Below, piece after piece: positions 40,197-49,186 of a stretch of DNA of 64,000 nucleotides (positions within the stretch are counted from its first letter, which is position 1; each line of letters starts with the position of its first letter). The DNA comes from Aldehydirespirator sp965219165. Lineage in GTDB: Bacteria; Actinomycetota; Acidimicrobiia; Acidimicrobiales; Aldehydirespiratoraceae. Both the position numbers and the translations under genes were made by a program. The DNA lies in assembly GCA_965219165.1 (NCBI GenBank), contig CBDCMW010000002.1, positions 1,240,001-1,304,000 on the forward strand, in the 5' to 3' direction. The notes beneath the pieces are model-generated. The model worked only from the letters and a program-made list of their open reading frames with translations. It ran no database searches and was not told where the DNA came from.

Positions 40197-42628
40197 GCCC
40201 CGGCCCGCCGTGCCTCGCCGATCCTCTCCCTCAGCTCGACGGCCAGCCACGCCCCGGTTCCGCCGACCACGGTGGCGCCCCCCACCCACAGCCACGCTGC
40301 GAGCGACGGCACGTCGAGCTGGAAGAACTCCCGAAGCATCGGCCAGGCCATCGCCACTCCGTAGGAGGCGGCCATGGACGCGGCCAGCCCGACCTTCCAC
40401 GGCCGCAGCGGACGGCTGATCAGCAGCAGGATGACCAAGCCGATGCCCAGCAGCGTCATGGTGGCCGACGTGCGGGCCTCGTCGAGGCTGATCCCGTCGA
40501 GGCGGCGCACGACCTCATACAGGGCGAAGGTCGCGGCCGCGGCCACCGTCCCCGCCGGCAGCGAGAAGCGCAGCACACGGCGCAGGAAGCCCGGCCTCAC
40601 GAGCCGGTGGTCGGGGGCCAGAGCCAGGAAGAACCCGGGCACGCCCACGGAGAAGGTGCCGATCAGGGTCAGATGCCGGGGCAGGAACGGGAACGGCGAG
40701 CCGGCCGCGCCGATCAGCACGGTGAGCAGCACCGCGTAGGCCGCCTTGGTGATGAACAGGTTGGCGACCCGCTCGATATTGTTGATCACTCGACGGCCCT
40801 CGGCCAGCACGCGGGGCAGCGTGGCGAAGCGGTTGTCGAGCAGCACGAGTTGGGCCACGGCCCGCGCCGCGGAGGATCCGGTGCCCATGGCGATGCCCAT
40901 GTCGGCGTCCTTGAGGGCGAGCACGTCGTTGACGCCGTCTCCGGTCATGGCCACCGTGCGTCCCCGGGACTGCAGGGCGTGGACCATGGCCCGCTTCTGG
41001 TGCGGGTCGACCCGCCCGAACACGGCGGTCGACTCCAGGATGTCGGCCAGCGCCTCGGGGTCGTCGGGCAGCTGGCGGGCGTCGAATGCGGGCACATGCA
41101 GCCGGCTCCGGCCACCGGTGCTGCCCTCGGCGCGGCCGTTGGGGTCGCCGGTGATGCCGGCTCGGTGGGCGACGGCGGCGACCGTGGCGGGATGGTCCCC
41201 GGATATGACCTTCAAGTCCACGCCCTGATCGCGGAAGAAGGCGAAGATCTCGGTGGCGTCGGAGCGGATCATGTCGCCCAGGTGGACCAGACAGACTGGC
41301 TCCCGACCCTCGGGCAGGCCGGAGTCCGACGGGTCGGGCGCATCGGCGCGGGTCACCACCAGCACCCTGTGTCCGTCGGCGGAGGCCGCGGCCGCTCTGT
41401 CTTGAGCCTCGTCGCTCACGCCTCCCGCCCGCAGGAGCACGTCCGGCGCGCCCAAGTGATAGGTGCCCCGGTTCTCGAAACTGGCCGCGGCCCATTTGCG
41501 GGCCGACGAGAACGGCACGCTGCGGCGCAGCTGCCATCCGTCGGGCCCGGACCCGACCGCCGCGGCAATGGCGGCCAGGGTGGCGTTGGGGGCGGGATCG
41601 GCCGACGCCAGCGCGGCCAGCGCGGCCGACGCTTCGGCCTCGGTGGCCGATCCCAGCGGCTCGACCCGCTGGAACGAGATCTCCCCGGTGGTGATGGTCC
41701 CCGTCTTGTCGAGGCAAAGGGTGTCCACCCTTGCCAGCATCTCCACCGACGCCAGCTCCCGGGCCAGCGCCCGCCGGCGGGCCAGCGCGATCACGCCGGT
41801 GATGAACGCCAGGCTGGTCAGCAGCACCAGCCCGTCGGGCACCATGGCCACCGCCGCGGCGACCGTGCCCCGCAGCGCCTCCTGCCAGCGGTCCTCGGTC
41901 GCGAGCAGTCGCCCCAGCAGCAGCAACGCCGCCAGCGGGATGATCCATGTGAGACGGCGCAGGATCACGTCGACGCCGCCCTTGAGCTCGCTGCCCGCCA
42001 GCTTGAAACGGCGAGCCTCCTCCGACAGTCGCGCCGCGTAGGAGTCGGCGCCGACGGCAGTGGCCCGATACCAGCCCGCGCCCGCGCTCACGAACGACCC
42101 CGACATCACGCCGTCGCCGGGGGCTTTGTCGACCGGGTCGCTCTCGCCGGTCAGCAGCGACTCGTCGAGCTGGAGGCCGCGGGCTGCCACCACCTCCCCG
42201 TCGACCACCACCTGGTCGCCGGGATGCAACTCCAGGATGTCGTCGGCCACGACTTCGCTGGTGCCCACCTGCCGCGCCTTGCCGTCGCGCACCACCCGGG
42301 CCAGGGGTGCCGACAGCACGGCCAGCTTGTGCAGCGTGCGCCGGGCCTTCAGCTCCTGTGCGATGCCGATGACGCTGTTTGACACGACGACGCCGGCGAA
42401 TAGTGCGTCGGCCGGGAAGCCCGCAACCATGATGAGCACGAACATCGAGCCGATGATGGCGTTGACCGGCGTGAGCACGTTGTTGCGCACGATCTGGCCC
42501 ACTGTGCGAACCGGGGCGTCGGGCACGTCGTTCGTGAGGCCCTCGCGCCGGCGCTGCTCAACCTCGGCGGTGGTGAGTCCTGGGGGCGCTGGCGGCGCAG
42601 CGGGGGCGCTGTCGATGGCGTCGCTCAT
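40193..42628 (-). CDS. P-type cation-transporting ATPase, CtpE-like
   Basis: An 811-residue P-type ATPase: TGES (160-163, dephosphorylation loop), CLDKTGTITTGE with phosphorylated D307, KVISGDHPATVAAVAHRAGI, and MTGDGVNDVLALKDADMGIAMG. About eight to ten membrane helices are expected. The M4 motif reads VPDGL (263-267), where calcium-type pumps usually have PEGL. Overall pattern and the VLLTSLAFITGVIALARR stretch resemble mycobacterial CtpE, a calcium importer. Ca2+ or another divalent ion is likely but unproven. It leads a three-gene operon with two SDR-type genes, an unusual pairing. Confidence 0.8.
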   Translation of the reverse strand: MSDAIDSAPAAPPAPPGLTTAEVEQRRREGLTNDVPDAPVRTVGQIVRNNVLTPVNAIIGSMFVLIMVAGFPADALFAGVVVSNSVIGIAQELKARRTLHKLAVLSAPLARVVRDGKARQVGTSEVVADDILELHPGDQVVVDGEVVAARGLQLDESLLTGESDPVDKAPGDGVMSGSFVSAGAGWYRATAVGADSYAARLSEEARRFKLAGSELKGGVDVILRRLTWIIPLAALLLLGRLLATEDRWQEALRGTVAAAVAMVPDGLVLLTSLAFITGVIALARRRALARELASVEMLARVDTLCLDKTGTITTGEISFQRVEPLGSATEAEASAALAALASADPAPNATLAAIAAAVGSGPDGWQLRRSVPFSSARKWAAASFENRGTYHLGAPDVLLRAGGVSDEAQDRAAAASADGHRVLVVTRADAPDPSDSGLPEGREPVCLVHLGDMIRSDATEIFAFFRDQGVDLKVISGDHPATVAAVAHRAGITGDPNGRAEGSTGGRSRLHVPAFDARQLPDDPEALADILESTAVFGRVDPHQKRAMVHALQSRGRTVAMTGDGVNDVLALKDADMGIAMGTGSSAARAVAQLVLLDNRFATLPRVLAEGRRVINNIERVANLFITKAAYAVLLTVLIGAAGSPFPFLPRHLTLIGTFSVGVPGFFLALAPDHRLVRPGFLRRVLRFSLPAGTVAAAATFALYEVVRRLDGISLDEARTSATMTLLGIGLVILLLISRPLRPWKVGLAASMAASYGVAMAWPMLREFFQLDVPSLAAWLWVGGATVVGGTGAWLAVELRERIGEARRAGA

Positions 42629-42759
42629 GCCGTGCCGACGGTAGCGCCTGGACGCGGCCGCCCTGCGCGACCGGCCCGCGACGCATTGCCCCGACGAACT
42701 TCCCCCGACTTTGCCACCCAGGAGGTGGGAAACTGACAGAAGTTGCTGCCCAGCGCGGC

Positions 42760-43491
42760 CTAGACCCGCTCGACGCGCTTGAAGGCCTCGCCGTAGGGCA
42801 CTCCTGCCCTGCGTCCGGCGGTCCGGCACTTCTCGAAGACGCGCGCCCGGAACGCGGCCACGTTGGCCTCGTCGTCTTCTCCGCTGATGCCGTGCGTGCT
42901 CACGAACTGGCTCTCGTGGGCGAACAGGGCGTGGACCTTGGCCTCTATGTGGGCCGTGCCCACCCGTTCGACGTGGTCGGGAGCCTCGCATTCGAACAGC
43001 AGCAGTTCGACGGGCCGGTGGTGGGCGACGCCGTGCTCGGGGAAGAAGTGCGGGTCGCGGGCGGCGACGACCGCGTCCATGCACAGGAATCCGGCCGCCC
43101 GGTGGTCGGGATGCAGGCGCCATCGATTCCACGGGTCATGGCCCAGCACCACGTCCGGGCGCAGCTCTCGGATGATCTTGGCCATCCGGCTGCGCAAGGC
43201 CATGGTCACTTCCAGTTCCCCGTCCACCTCTCCTAGGAAGCGCACTTCGCCGGCGACACCGAGCCGGCCGGCAGCCGCGGACTGCTCCGCCTGGCGTCGG
43301 TCCACTAGGGCCGCGATGTCGGCGGTCGCGTCCCAGGTTCCCTTCGAGCCGTCGGTACACACCAGCAGGCTCACCTCGCAGCCGGCCTCGGCCCATTTGG
43401 CCAGAGTCGCCCCGCAGCCGAACTCGATGTCGTCGGGGTGCGCGCCCACCGCCAGTGCCCGCCCGGGCGCGGCAACGTCGACGGTGGTCAC
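42760..43491 (-). CDS. PIG-L (LmbE-like) deacetylase family protein
   Basis: A 243-residue zinc deacetylase fold: AHPDDIEFGCGATLAKW (17-33, with H18 and D21 as zinc or catalytic residues) and HPDHRAAGFLCMDAV (zinc His). Relatives remove acetyl groups from N-acetylglucosaminyl conjugates such as the mycothiol precursor (MshB) or act in conjugate hydrolysis (Mca). Substrate not decidable. GTG start overlaps the CofC stop (GTGA). A 131-bp gap separates it from the P-type ATPase gene. Confidence 0.8.
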   Translation of the reverse strand: MTTVDVAAPGRALAVGAHPDDIEFGCGATLAKWAEAGCEVSLLVCTDGSKGTWDATADIAALVDRRQAEQSAAAGRLGVAGEVRFLGEVDGELEVTMALRSRMAKIIRELRPDVVLGHDPWNRWRLHPDHRAAGFLCMDAVVAARDPHFFPEHGVAHHRPVELLLFECEAPDHVERVGTAHIEAKVHALFAHESQFVSTHGISGEDDEANVAAFRARVFEKCRTAGRRAGVPYGEAFKRVERV

Positions 43492-44111
43492 GGGCTAACG
43501 GCGAGCCCATCGAGCCCTAGGGCGAGGCGGTCCTCGGCGGGCAGTGCCAACAGGTCTTCAGGGTGGTCGATGTCCGCGGCCAGGGCGTCGTCCTCCACCA
43601 CTGTTACGGCTAGCCCGAGCCGGCGGGCCTCGGCCACATGCCGCCCGAAGGAGCCCGGGCCGTAGGAGAAGCGGAAGCCGGCCGCGGCGGGCACACACAG
43701 AACGTTGGAGCCGTCTCTATGCCGGTCGGGCACGATCATCAGTCCCGGGCCGACCGCGGGGCGCAGGGTGCGGGCTCGGGCCAAGTCGGCGTGGGCCACC
43801 ACGGCCCGCTCCACGCCTGTCGCGGCGAGGAGGTCCACGGCCGTGGAGACCGCATTGGTGAGGCCGGGCCGGCCAGTCCGCACGACGGCCGCGCCCAGCT
43901 CCGCGGCCCAGGCCGCGACCTCGGTGTCGTCGGTAGCCACGTGGACCGGCAACCCGTCGGCAGCCGCTACCACCCGGCTCGCCATGCGGCGCATCAGATC
44001 ACGGCAGCCGGAGCGGCCGAGCGCATCCGCCAGTCGCGACAGGGCGCCCTCGAAGGAGCGGATCGGCACGACCACCGCCGTCAGAGGCCGAGCGGACAGA
44101 CCGCAGTTCAT
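43488..44111 (-). CDS. cofC: 2-phospho-L-lactate/phosphoenolpyruvate guanylyltransferase (F420 biosynthesis)
   Basis: A CofC/FbiD-like nucleotidyltransferase of about 200 residues: TAVVVPIRSFEGALSRLADALG (N-terminal Rossmann strand), VVRTGRPGLTNAVSTAV, VVAHADLARART, and the guanine-binding IVPDRHRDGSNVLCVP. It makes the activated 2-phospholactate or PEP-GMP precursor of the F420 side chain. The first about 10 codons (MNCGLSARPL) lie inside dispersed repeat copy C, so either the repeat supplies the start or the true start is the GTG near 44075. It is 4 bp overlapped with PIG-L. gpsA lies nearby on the other strand, a neighbour often seen with cofC/fbiD in actinobacteria. Confidence 0.75.
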   Translation of the reverse strand: MNCGLSARPLTAVVVPIRSFEGALSRLADALGRSGCRDLMRRMASRVVAAADGLPVHVATDDTEVAAWAAELGAAVVRTGRPGLTNAVSTAVDLLAATGVERAVVAHADLARARTLRPAVGPGLMIVPDRHRDGSNVLCVPAAAGFRFSYGPGSFGRHVAEARRLGLAVTVVEDDALAADIDHPEDLLALPAEDRLALGLDGLAVSP

Positions 44112-44226
44112 GGGGAGCCCGCAAGATGATGAGCGAGGCCCCGCGGCCCGAGCGGCCCGTGAGCGCAGCGAACAAGAGCGGAGGACGACCCCGAGCGGCC
44201 CGTGAGCGAAGCGAACAAGAGCGGGA
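44081..44226 (+). repeat. Dispersed repeat, copy C, with duplicated tail
   Basis: The head AGAGGCCGAGCGGA, the GAGCGAGGCC middle and two tail units (44148-44181 and 44191-44224) of the GAGCGGCCCGTGAGCG type separated by 9 bp. It overlaps the start region of cofC. The 185 bp from here to gpsA (44231-44415) show nothing else I can identify. Confidence 0.75.
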
Positions 44227-44415
44227 AACGTGACGCTTCACCGCGAGGCGGTGACAACATATCGGCGTGGTCTCCTGTGGAAGCGTTGTTGGTTGGCACG
44301 GGCGGCTCCGGTCGTGCCGTAGGCGGAATGAGCAAGAGTCTAGGGTTGCGGCTGTGAACGTCCGGGTTGCAGATGCACGGACCTCCCGTCGGCGCCACAG
44401 AGTCGGGAGCCGGCC

Positions 44416-45420
44416 GTGAGCATACGGATAGCGGTGATCGGTGCAGGCTCGTGGGGGACCACCGTCGCTCATCTCTGCGCTCACAATGCTCCCACCGTTC
44501 TCTACGCCCGCGACCCAGCGGTCGCCGACGCGGTGAACTCGACCCGCGAGAACCGCCGCTACCTGCCTGGCCGGGTGCTGCACCCCGACCTGCGGGCCAC
44601 CGCCGAGATCGGCGAGGCGGCCGGCGGCGCCGACGCGGTCGTGATGGGCGTCCCCTCTCACGGTTTCCGCGACACTCTGAGCCTGCTGCGCCCCCACGTC
44701 GGCGACCGCACGCCGGTCGTGTCGCTCACCAAAGGGCTCGAGAGCCGCACCTGCAAGCGAATGACCGAGATCGTGGCGGACGAGCTGCCCGGATGTCCGG
44801 TCGGGGTCCTGACCGGGCCGAACCTGGCCAAGGAGATCCTCGCAGGTCAGGCTGCCGCCGCGGTGCTGGCCATGGCGCCGGCCGACGCCCCGCTGGCCGA
44901 GCGGCTCCGGGACACCTTGTGCGCCAACGACTTCCGGGTGTACACCAACACCGACGTGGTCGGGGCCGAGATCGCCGGCGCTACCAAGAACGTGATCGCC
45001 CTGGCGGCCGGAATCGCCGACGGGCTCGGGTCCGGGGACAACACCCGGGCCGCCCTCATCACCCGCGGCCTGGCCGAGGTGACCCGCCTGGGCGTGGCTC
45101 TCGGCGGTGATCCGCTCACGTTCGCGGGCCTGGCCGGGATCGGCGACATCGTCGCCACCTGCGTCAGCGCCCAGAGCCGCAATCGCCATGTGGGCGAGCG
45201 CCTGGGCCGGGGCGAGGCGATCGCTGACATCGTGGCGTCCATGGATCAGGTGGCCGAGGGCGTGAAGTCCACACCGGTGGTGGCGTCGCTGGCCCGCTCG
45301 CTGGGTGTGGACATGCCGATCACCGAGGAGGTGCGGGCCGTGATCGAGGACGGCCGCCCCGCTGCCGCGGCCTACCGGGCGCTGCTCGACCGGCCGCCCA
45401 CGAGCGAAACCCAACGGTGA
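44416..45420 (+). CDS. gpsA: NAD(P)H-dependent glycerol-3-phosphate dehydrogenase
   Basis: A 334-residue GpsA that reduces dihydroxyacetone phosphate to sn-glycerol-3-phosphate for phospholipid synthesis. The Rossmann motif VIGAGSWGTTVAHL is at 7-20. VVSLTKGLES, LTGPNLAKEI, and the catalytic EIAGATKNVIALAAGIADGLGSGDNTRAALITRGLAE with its Lys are intact. GTG start. Its TGA overlaps the next gene's start (GTGA). Confidence 0.95.
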   Translation: MSIRIAVIGAGSWGTTVAHLCAHNAPTVLYARDPAVADAVNSTRENRRYLPGRVLHPDLRATAEIGEAAGGADAVVMGVPSHGFRDTLSLLRPHVGDRTPVVSLTKGLESRTCKRMTEIVADELPGCPVGVLTGPNLAKEILAGQAAAAVLAMAPADAPLAERLRDTLCANDFRVYTNTDVVGAEIAGATKNVIALAAGIADGLGSGDNTRAALITRGLAEVTRLGVALGGDPLTFAGLAGIGDIVATCVSAQSRNRHVGERLGRGEAIADIVASMDQVAEGVKSTPVVASLARSLGVDMPITEEVRAVIEDGRPAAAAYRALLDRPPTSETQR

Positions 45421-46964
45421 GACGGCGCAGGTCCGACCCTGTGCGGGCCTCGTCCGGCTCTTTGCTCACGGCCTTGCAGGACGGCTGGGCCGAGGAGCTG
45501 CTCGGCGACCTCGACGGGCCGGTGGCCGCGGTGGACCGTTCAGGAACCGTGGCTCCGGTCGGCGCCGGGTGGCGAGTGGGCTGGGCCGTGGGCGCCGAGG
45601 ACCGTTGGCACATCGCGGCCGAGGAGGCGGCCGTGCGCTCGCGCTTGATCGACGAGATGCCGGTCACCGCGACGGCCATGAAGGTGCCCGGCGGCGATGT
45701 GGTGCTGCGGGCCGCGGCGGGGCGCGACGCGGCGGGTCGGGGGGTGGTGCTGGAGTTCATGAACGACACACCGGTCCCGGTGAGCCTGGCTCTGGGTGTG
45801 ACCGGGTCGATCAACAGAGCGCAGGTGCAGGGATCGTGCCTGCTGGTCGATGGCCGGGTCGCGGTGCATCTGGGGCGTACACCCGGAGGGGCGGTGGCCG
45901 TCGACGACGGCGAGGTGTGGAGAGCTGTTCGGGCCGAGCCGCCCGCCGGGGATTGCGAGGCCCGAAGCCGTGCGGGGCTGGCCGCGGCCGCGGCGGTGGT
46001 TCCGCTGGCGCCCCGGGTGCCGCTGCGGGCCACTGTCAGTGTCGAAGGCGAATCCGCAGGCAACGCCGGCTCGCCGGAGGAGGCCGCAGCCGGCTGGCGG
46101 GCCGTGGTGACGCGGGCCGCTTCGGTGGATCTTCCCGATGGCACCGCGGTGCGAGCGTGGCGGCGGGGGATCGCGGCGTCGATCATGGCTGCGGGTGGCA
46201 CCGAGTTGGAGGACGCGGCGCGCGCCGCGGTTGTGCTCGATCGGGTGGGCTTGCCCGACGAGGCCGACAGGGCCAGGGCGGCACTGGTCGGCGCAGCCGA
46301 GCGATCACGACTGCCGCCGCCCACGGCCGCGGCCGCGCTGCGGGCCTTGGCGTCGCGCCGACTGCGAACCGGTCGGGTCTCGGGATTGGCAGAACTGGCC
46401 GGTCCTCTGGCCGCGGCCGCGGGCGACTGCCTCGACCCTCGCACGCTGGAACAGGCGGCTGCCGCCTTGGAGACAGAGGCACCGGCCGCCGCCCGTGACG
46501 CTCGCCGTCTGTTGGCCAAGACGACTACGCCAGACTCGATGGCGCGGCCCGCGGCGGACACCGCCAGCTTCGCCGCCGCCCTGCGAAGCAGCGTCGCATT
46601 CGGCGGTAACGGCATCGCCGGAGTCGTGCGAAGCAGCGTCGCATTCGGCGGTGACGGCATCGCCGGAGTCGAGGTCTTGCTGGATTGCTTGGTCGCCGAG
46701 GCCGCAGATCATCTCGTGATGCTGGCCGCACCGCCCGAAGCGTGGAGGGGAGCCTCAGTGGACGCCAACTCGCTCGTGACCCGCCACGGCGCGCTGTCGT
46801 TCTCGGTGCGCTGGCACGGCGCCCGCCCCGCGCTGCTGTGGGATCTTCAACCGCCCCGAGCCGACGCCCTCGCGCCGACGCTGCGGTGCGGGCTCGATGA
46901 GTCCTGGGCATCCGCGGCGCTGGCCGGCGAGGCCTTGCTGGGCACAGGACCAACGACGGCTTGA
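45417..46964 (+). CDS. Protein of unknown function coupled to gpsA
   Basis: A 515-residue, Ala/Arg-rich, apparently cytoplasmic protein with no signal peptide and no membrane helix. The N-terminal 200 residues look like a beta-rich domain (VAPVGAGWRVGWAVGAEDRWHI, LEFMNDTPVPVSLALGV). The middle is helical (AWRRGIAASIMAAGGTELEDAARAAVVLDRVGLPDEADRA) and recalls the (alpha/alpha) barrel of glycoside-hydrolase-like proteins. The end has SFSVRWHGARPALLWDLQPP. I do not recognise a named family. A 45-bp tandem duplication (46584-46673) doubles RSSVAFGG-(N/D)-GIAGV. Translational coupling to gpsA suggests a role near the membrane-lipid pathway, weakly. Confidence 0.55.
   Translation: MRRRRSDPVRASSGSLLTALQDGWAEELLGDLDGPVAAVDRSGTVAPVGAGWRVGWAVGAEDRWHIAAEEAAVRSRLIDEMPVTATAMKVPGGDVVLRAAAGRDAAGRGVVLEFMNDTPVPVSLALGVTGSINRAQVQGSCLLVDGRVAVHLGRTPGGAVAVDDGEVWRAVRAEPPAGDCEARSRAGLAAAAAVVPLAPRVPLRATVSVEGESAGNAGSPEEAAAGWRAVVTRAASVDLPDGTAVRAWRRGIAASIMAAGGTELEDAARAAVVLDRVGLPDEADRARAALVGAAERSRLPPPTAAAALRALASRRLRTGRVSGLAELAGPLAAAAGDCLDPRTLEQAAAALETEAPAAARDARRLLAKTTTPDSMARPAADTASFAAALRSSVAFGGNGIAGVVRSSVAFGGDGIAGVEVLLDCLVAEAADHLVMLAAPPEAWRGASVDANSLVTRHGALSFSVRWHGARPALLWDLQPPRADALAPTLRCGLDESWASAALAGEALLGTGPTTA
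46584..46673. repeat. 45-bp tandem duplication inside a gene
   Basis: Two 45-bp units beginning CGAAGCAGCGTCGCATTCGG lie head to tail and differ at only a few positions. Each adds 15 residues in frame, so the duplication looks recent. Confidence 0.8.
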
Positions 46965-47042
46965 GCGGTGCCACAGCCCGGCCGCGGTTGCGTCGCCCCC
47001 GCGGTATTGGTGCCAGTGCCCGGCGTGTGCGACACTGCGCTC

Positions 47043-47246
47043 ATGGAAACGCATGCCCTCCCCGTTGCCGCGCCTGCCATTCCAGAGGTTGACGTCCCCG
47101 TGTGGGCCTGGGTGTTGGTCGTGCTCGCCGCGGTGGTCTCGTACTTCGTCATGCTTGAGAACGGCGCCGTGCTCAGCCATGCCGCGCAGACCCTCCACGA
47201 GTTCTTCCACGACGGCCGTCACTTCGCCGGCGTCCCCTGCCACTGA
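47043..47246 (+). CDS. cbtB: CbtB-like cobalt transporter subunit
   Basis: A 67-residue protein with one membrane helix (WAWVLVVLAAVVSYFVML) and the C-terminal His-rich tail TLHEFFHDGRHFAGVPCH, which is the CbtB signature (His residues for metal capture). With CbtA it forms a small cobalt uptake system that is often cobalamin-controlled. The gene is 16 bp ahead of cbtA. The 78 bp upstream, after the stop of the unknown gene, contain a GC-rich stretch that may be a remnant of a regulatory RNA. Confidence 0.85.
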   Translation: METHALPVAAPAIPEVDVPVWAWVLVVLAAVVSYFVMLENGAVLSHAAQTLHEFFHDGRHFAGVPCH

Positions 47247-47262
47247 GCGCTCCATCTTCTGA

Positions 47263-47955
47263 ATGAAGCGGATCCTGGGGGTCGGCTGCCTGGCCGGTCT
47301 GGCCGCCGGCATTGCGTCGGCGGTGTTCGTGGCCACGGCGGGCCGGGGACCCATACGCGACGCCATCGCCTTCGAGGACAGCATCAGTCATGCCACCAGC
47401 GGCGCCCATCATGAGGATCTCTTCGGAAGAGGCGTGCAGGAGATCGGCGGCGCGGTTGGGCTGGTCGTGTTCGGGCTGGCTCTGGGCGTCATCTTTTCGG
47501 TCGTGCTTGCCGCCGTCGGTCCTCGGCTGGCCGCGCCCACGCCTCTGGCCGCCTCGGTGCGGCTCGGGATCTGCGGATTCGTGACCGTGGTCCTAGTGCC
47601 CTTCCTGAAATACCCGGCCAACCCGCCGGCGGTCGGCGACCCCGAGACCGTCAACGAGCGCACCCTGCTGTACTTCAGCGTGCTAGGTCTCTCCATCCTG
47701 TTGACCTGGGCTGTTTGGCGGTTCCATCGGGGAGTCGCCCTCGCACCGGTGTCCAGGGCTTGGGCGACAGCCGCCCTCTACGGCGCCGGGCTGGTGGTGA
47801 TATTCCTGGCCCTGCCTGACAGCCCTGACCCCATCGACGCGCCGGCTGACCTAGTGTGGCGGTTCCGTCTGGCTTCGCTGGGAGGCCTGGCCGCGGCTTG
47901 GGCGACGCTGGCTCTGGTCACCGGCACCCTGCTGTCACGGCCGGCCCGGACCTAG
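47263..47955 (+). CDS. cbtA: CbtA-like cobalt transporter subunit
   Basis: A 230-residue membrane protein with about five or six helices. The N-terminal ILGVGCLAGLAAGIASAVFVATAGRGPIRDAIAFE, the HHEDLFGRGVQEIGGAVGLVVFGLALGVIFSVV stretch with a His pair, and FLKYPANPPAVGDPETVNERTLLYF are the conserved CbtA blocks. It should import Co2+ together with CbtB. The cell has a cobalt-type nitrile hydratase 14 kb away that needs this metal; a link is inferred. Confidence 0.85.
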   Translation: MKRILGVGCLAGLAAGIASAVFVATAGRGPIRDAIAFEDSISHATSGAHHEDLFGRGVQEIGGAVGLVVFGLALGVIFSVVLAAVGPRLAAPTPLAASVRLGICGFVTVVLVPFLKYPANPPAVGDPETVNERTLLYFSVLGLSILLTWAVWRFHRGVALAPVSRAWATAALYGAGLVVIFLALPDSPDPIDAPADLVWRFRLASLGGLAAAWATLALVTGTLLSRPART

Positions 47956-48023
47956 CCTGCTATTCCCAAATCTGCACGGGTTTTGCTTCTATGTGACGTG
48001 TTTCTCTACTGATTTCGGATGAG

Positions 48024-49178
48024 TCAGGCTCCCGAGTACAGCTCCATGTGGCGTCGGGCGGTGCTGGCCCATGAGTAGCGGCCGGCGGTGACCGTCCCAC
48101 GGGACCGCAGCCGGCGCACGAGCTCGGGGTCGTCGCGCACCCGGGCCATGCCGGCCGCCAGCGAGGCCGGGTTGGCCGCCTCCGTCAACACCGCGTCGCA
48201 GTCGTGGGTCAGGAACTCCCGGAAGACCTCGATGTCGGAGGCCACCACCGGCAGCCCGGCGGCCAGAGCCTCCAGCACAACCAGGCCCCAGCCCTCGCTG
48301 ATCGACGGGAACACGAAGCTGTCGGCGGCGCAGAACCAGCCGGGCAGCTCCGCATCGGGCACCGTGCCGACCAGCACGACGTCGTCACCGAGACGCAGGC
48401 CGTGGCCGCCCAGCGACCCGAGAACCTCGTCGCGGTAGGCCCGATAGTCCTGGAAGGAGTGCCCGCCCACCACGGCCAGCATCGGGGCCCGGCCCGGCGC
48501 GGCCTTGAGCAGTCCCAGTGCCTCGACCAGGAAGCGCGAGCCCTTTCGGGGCTCGATGCCTCCCACCGTCAAGTACACGTGGCGCCCGCCGGCGGAGATC
48601 CGGGACCGGAGGGCGTCGCGCTCGCCGGCAGACAGCACGGCGTCCGCGAACCGCTCCACCCTCACCCCGTTGGTGACCACCGCCGCCTCCACGCCGTATT
48701 CGTCGAGCAGGCGCCGCCTCCACGGCTCGCTCACCACCAGCACCCGGTCCGGCTCGGTGATGGCCGCGTCCTGGCACTCGATCAGTGCCGGGGTTGTGAA
48801 GTCGTCAATGTGGTGCACCGTACGGAACAGCTGGAACCCGGCGCCGCGGTCGCGGACCCGGGCCGCGGCTCGGGCCGAGATGCAGTCCTGGCTGTGCACG
48901 ATGTCGAATCGGTCCGAGATCTCGGTCAGCCCCGATGTCAGGGCCGCGATGTGCGAGAAGACTCGCTCGGTCAGGGTTCCGGCCCGGGGCGGGGCCTCGA
49001 CGATGTGAACCGGCACTGTGGTGGGCCGGAAGAACCCCTCGGCCGGGTCACCCAGGGCGATCAGAGTGACGTTGACACCCTCGGCGACCAGGGCCTCGGC
49101 CAGCTCCACGCTGTGAACGGCCCCGCCACGGGGCCTGACCGAGTAGGTGGCGATGGCAATACGCGCCGGCAGTGTCAC
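48024..49178 (-). CDS. MSMEG_0565-type glycosyltransferase family 4 protein
   Basis: A 384-residue GT-B glycosyltransferase. The N-terminal ARIAIATYSVRPRGGAVHSVELAEALVAEG, GFFRPTTVPVHIVEAP, VHSQDCISARAA and FRTVHHIDDF strongly recall the MSMEG_0565 family. The C-terminal half has GGIEPRKGS, and FVFPSISEGWGLVVLEALAAGLPVVASD, the donor-binding glutamate region of GT4. Members usually sit in the Nit1C nitrogen-response cluster, whose other signature genes also appear in this window but are scattered. GTG start. Repeat copy D lies just upstream. Confidence 0.75.
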   Translation of the reverse strand: MTLPARIAIATYSVRPRGGAVHSVELAEALVAEGVNVTLIALGDPAEGFFRPTTVPVHIVEAPPRAGTLTERVFSHIAALTSGLTEISDRFDIVHSQDCISARAAARVRDRGAGFQLFRTVHHIDDFTTPALIECQDAAITEPDRVLVVSEPWRRRLLDEYGVEAAVVTNGVRVERFADAVLSAGERDALRSRISAGGRHVYLTVGGIEPRKGSRFLVEALGLLKAAPGRAPMLAVVGGHSFQDYRAYRDEVLGSLGGHGLRLGDDVVLVGTVPDAELPGWFCAADSFVFPSISEGWGLVVLEALAAGLPVVASDIEVFREFLTHDCDAVLTEAANPASLAAGMARVRDDPELVRRLRSRGTVTAGRYSWASTARRHMELYSGA

Positions 49179-49186
49179 GCCGCTCG

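Noticed and set aside
39668..42382. 904-codon plus-strand frame opposite the P-type ATPase
   Set aside because: No domain; the ATPase motifs (TGES, DKTGT, GDGVND) are on the other strand.
44231..44415. RNA gene or riboswitch upstream of gpsA
   Set aside because: No cloverleaf, conserved box or strong hairpin could be recognised in the 185 bp.
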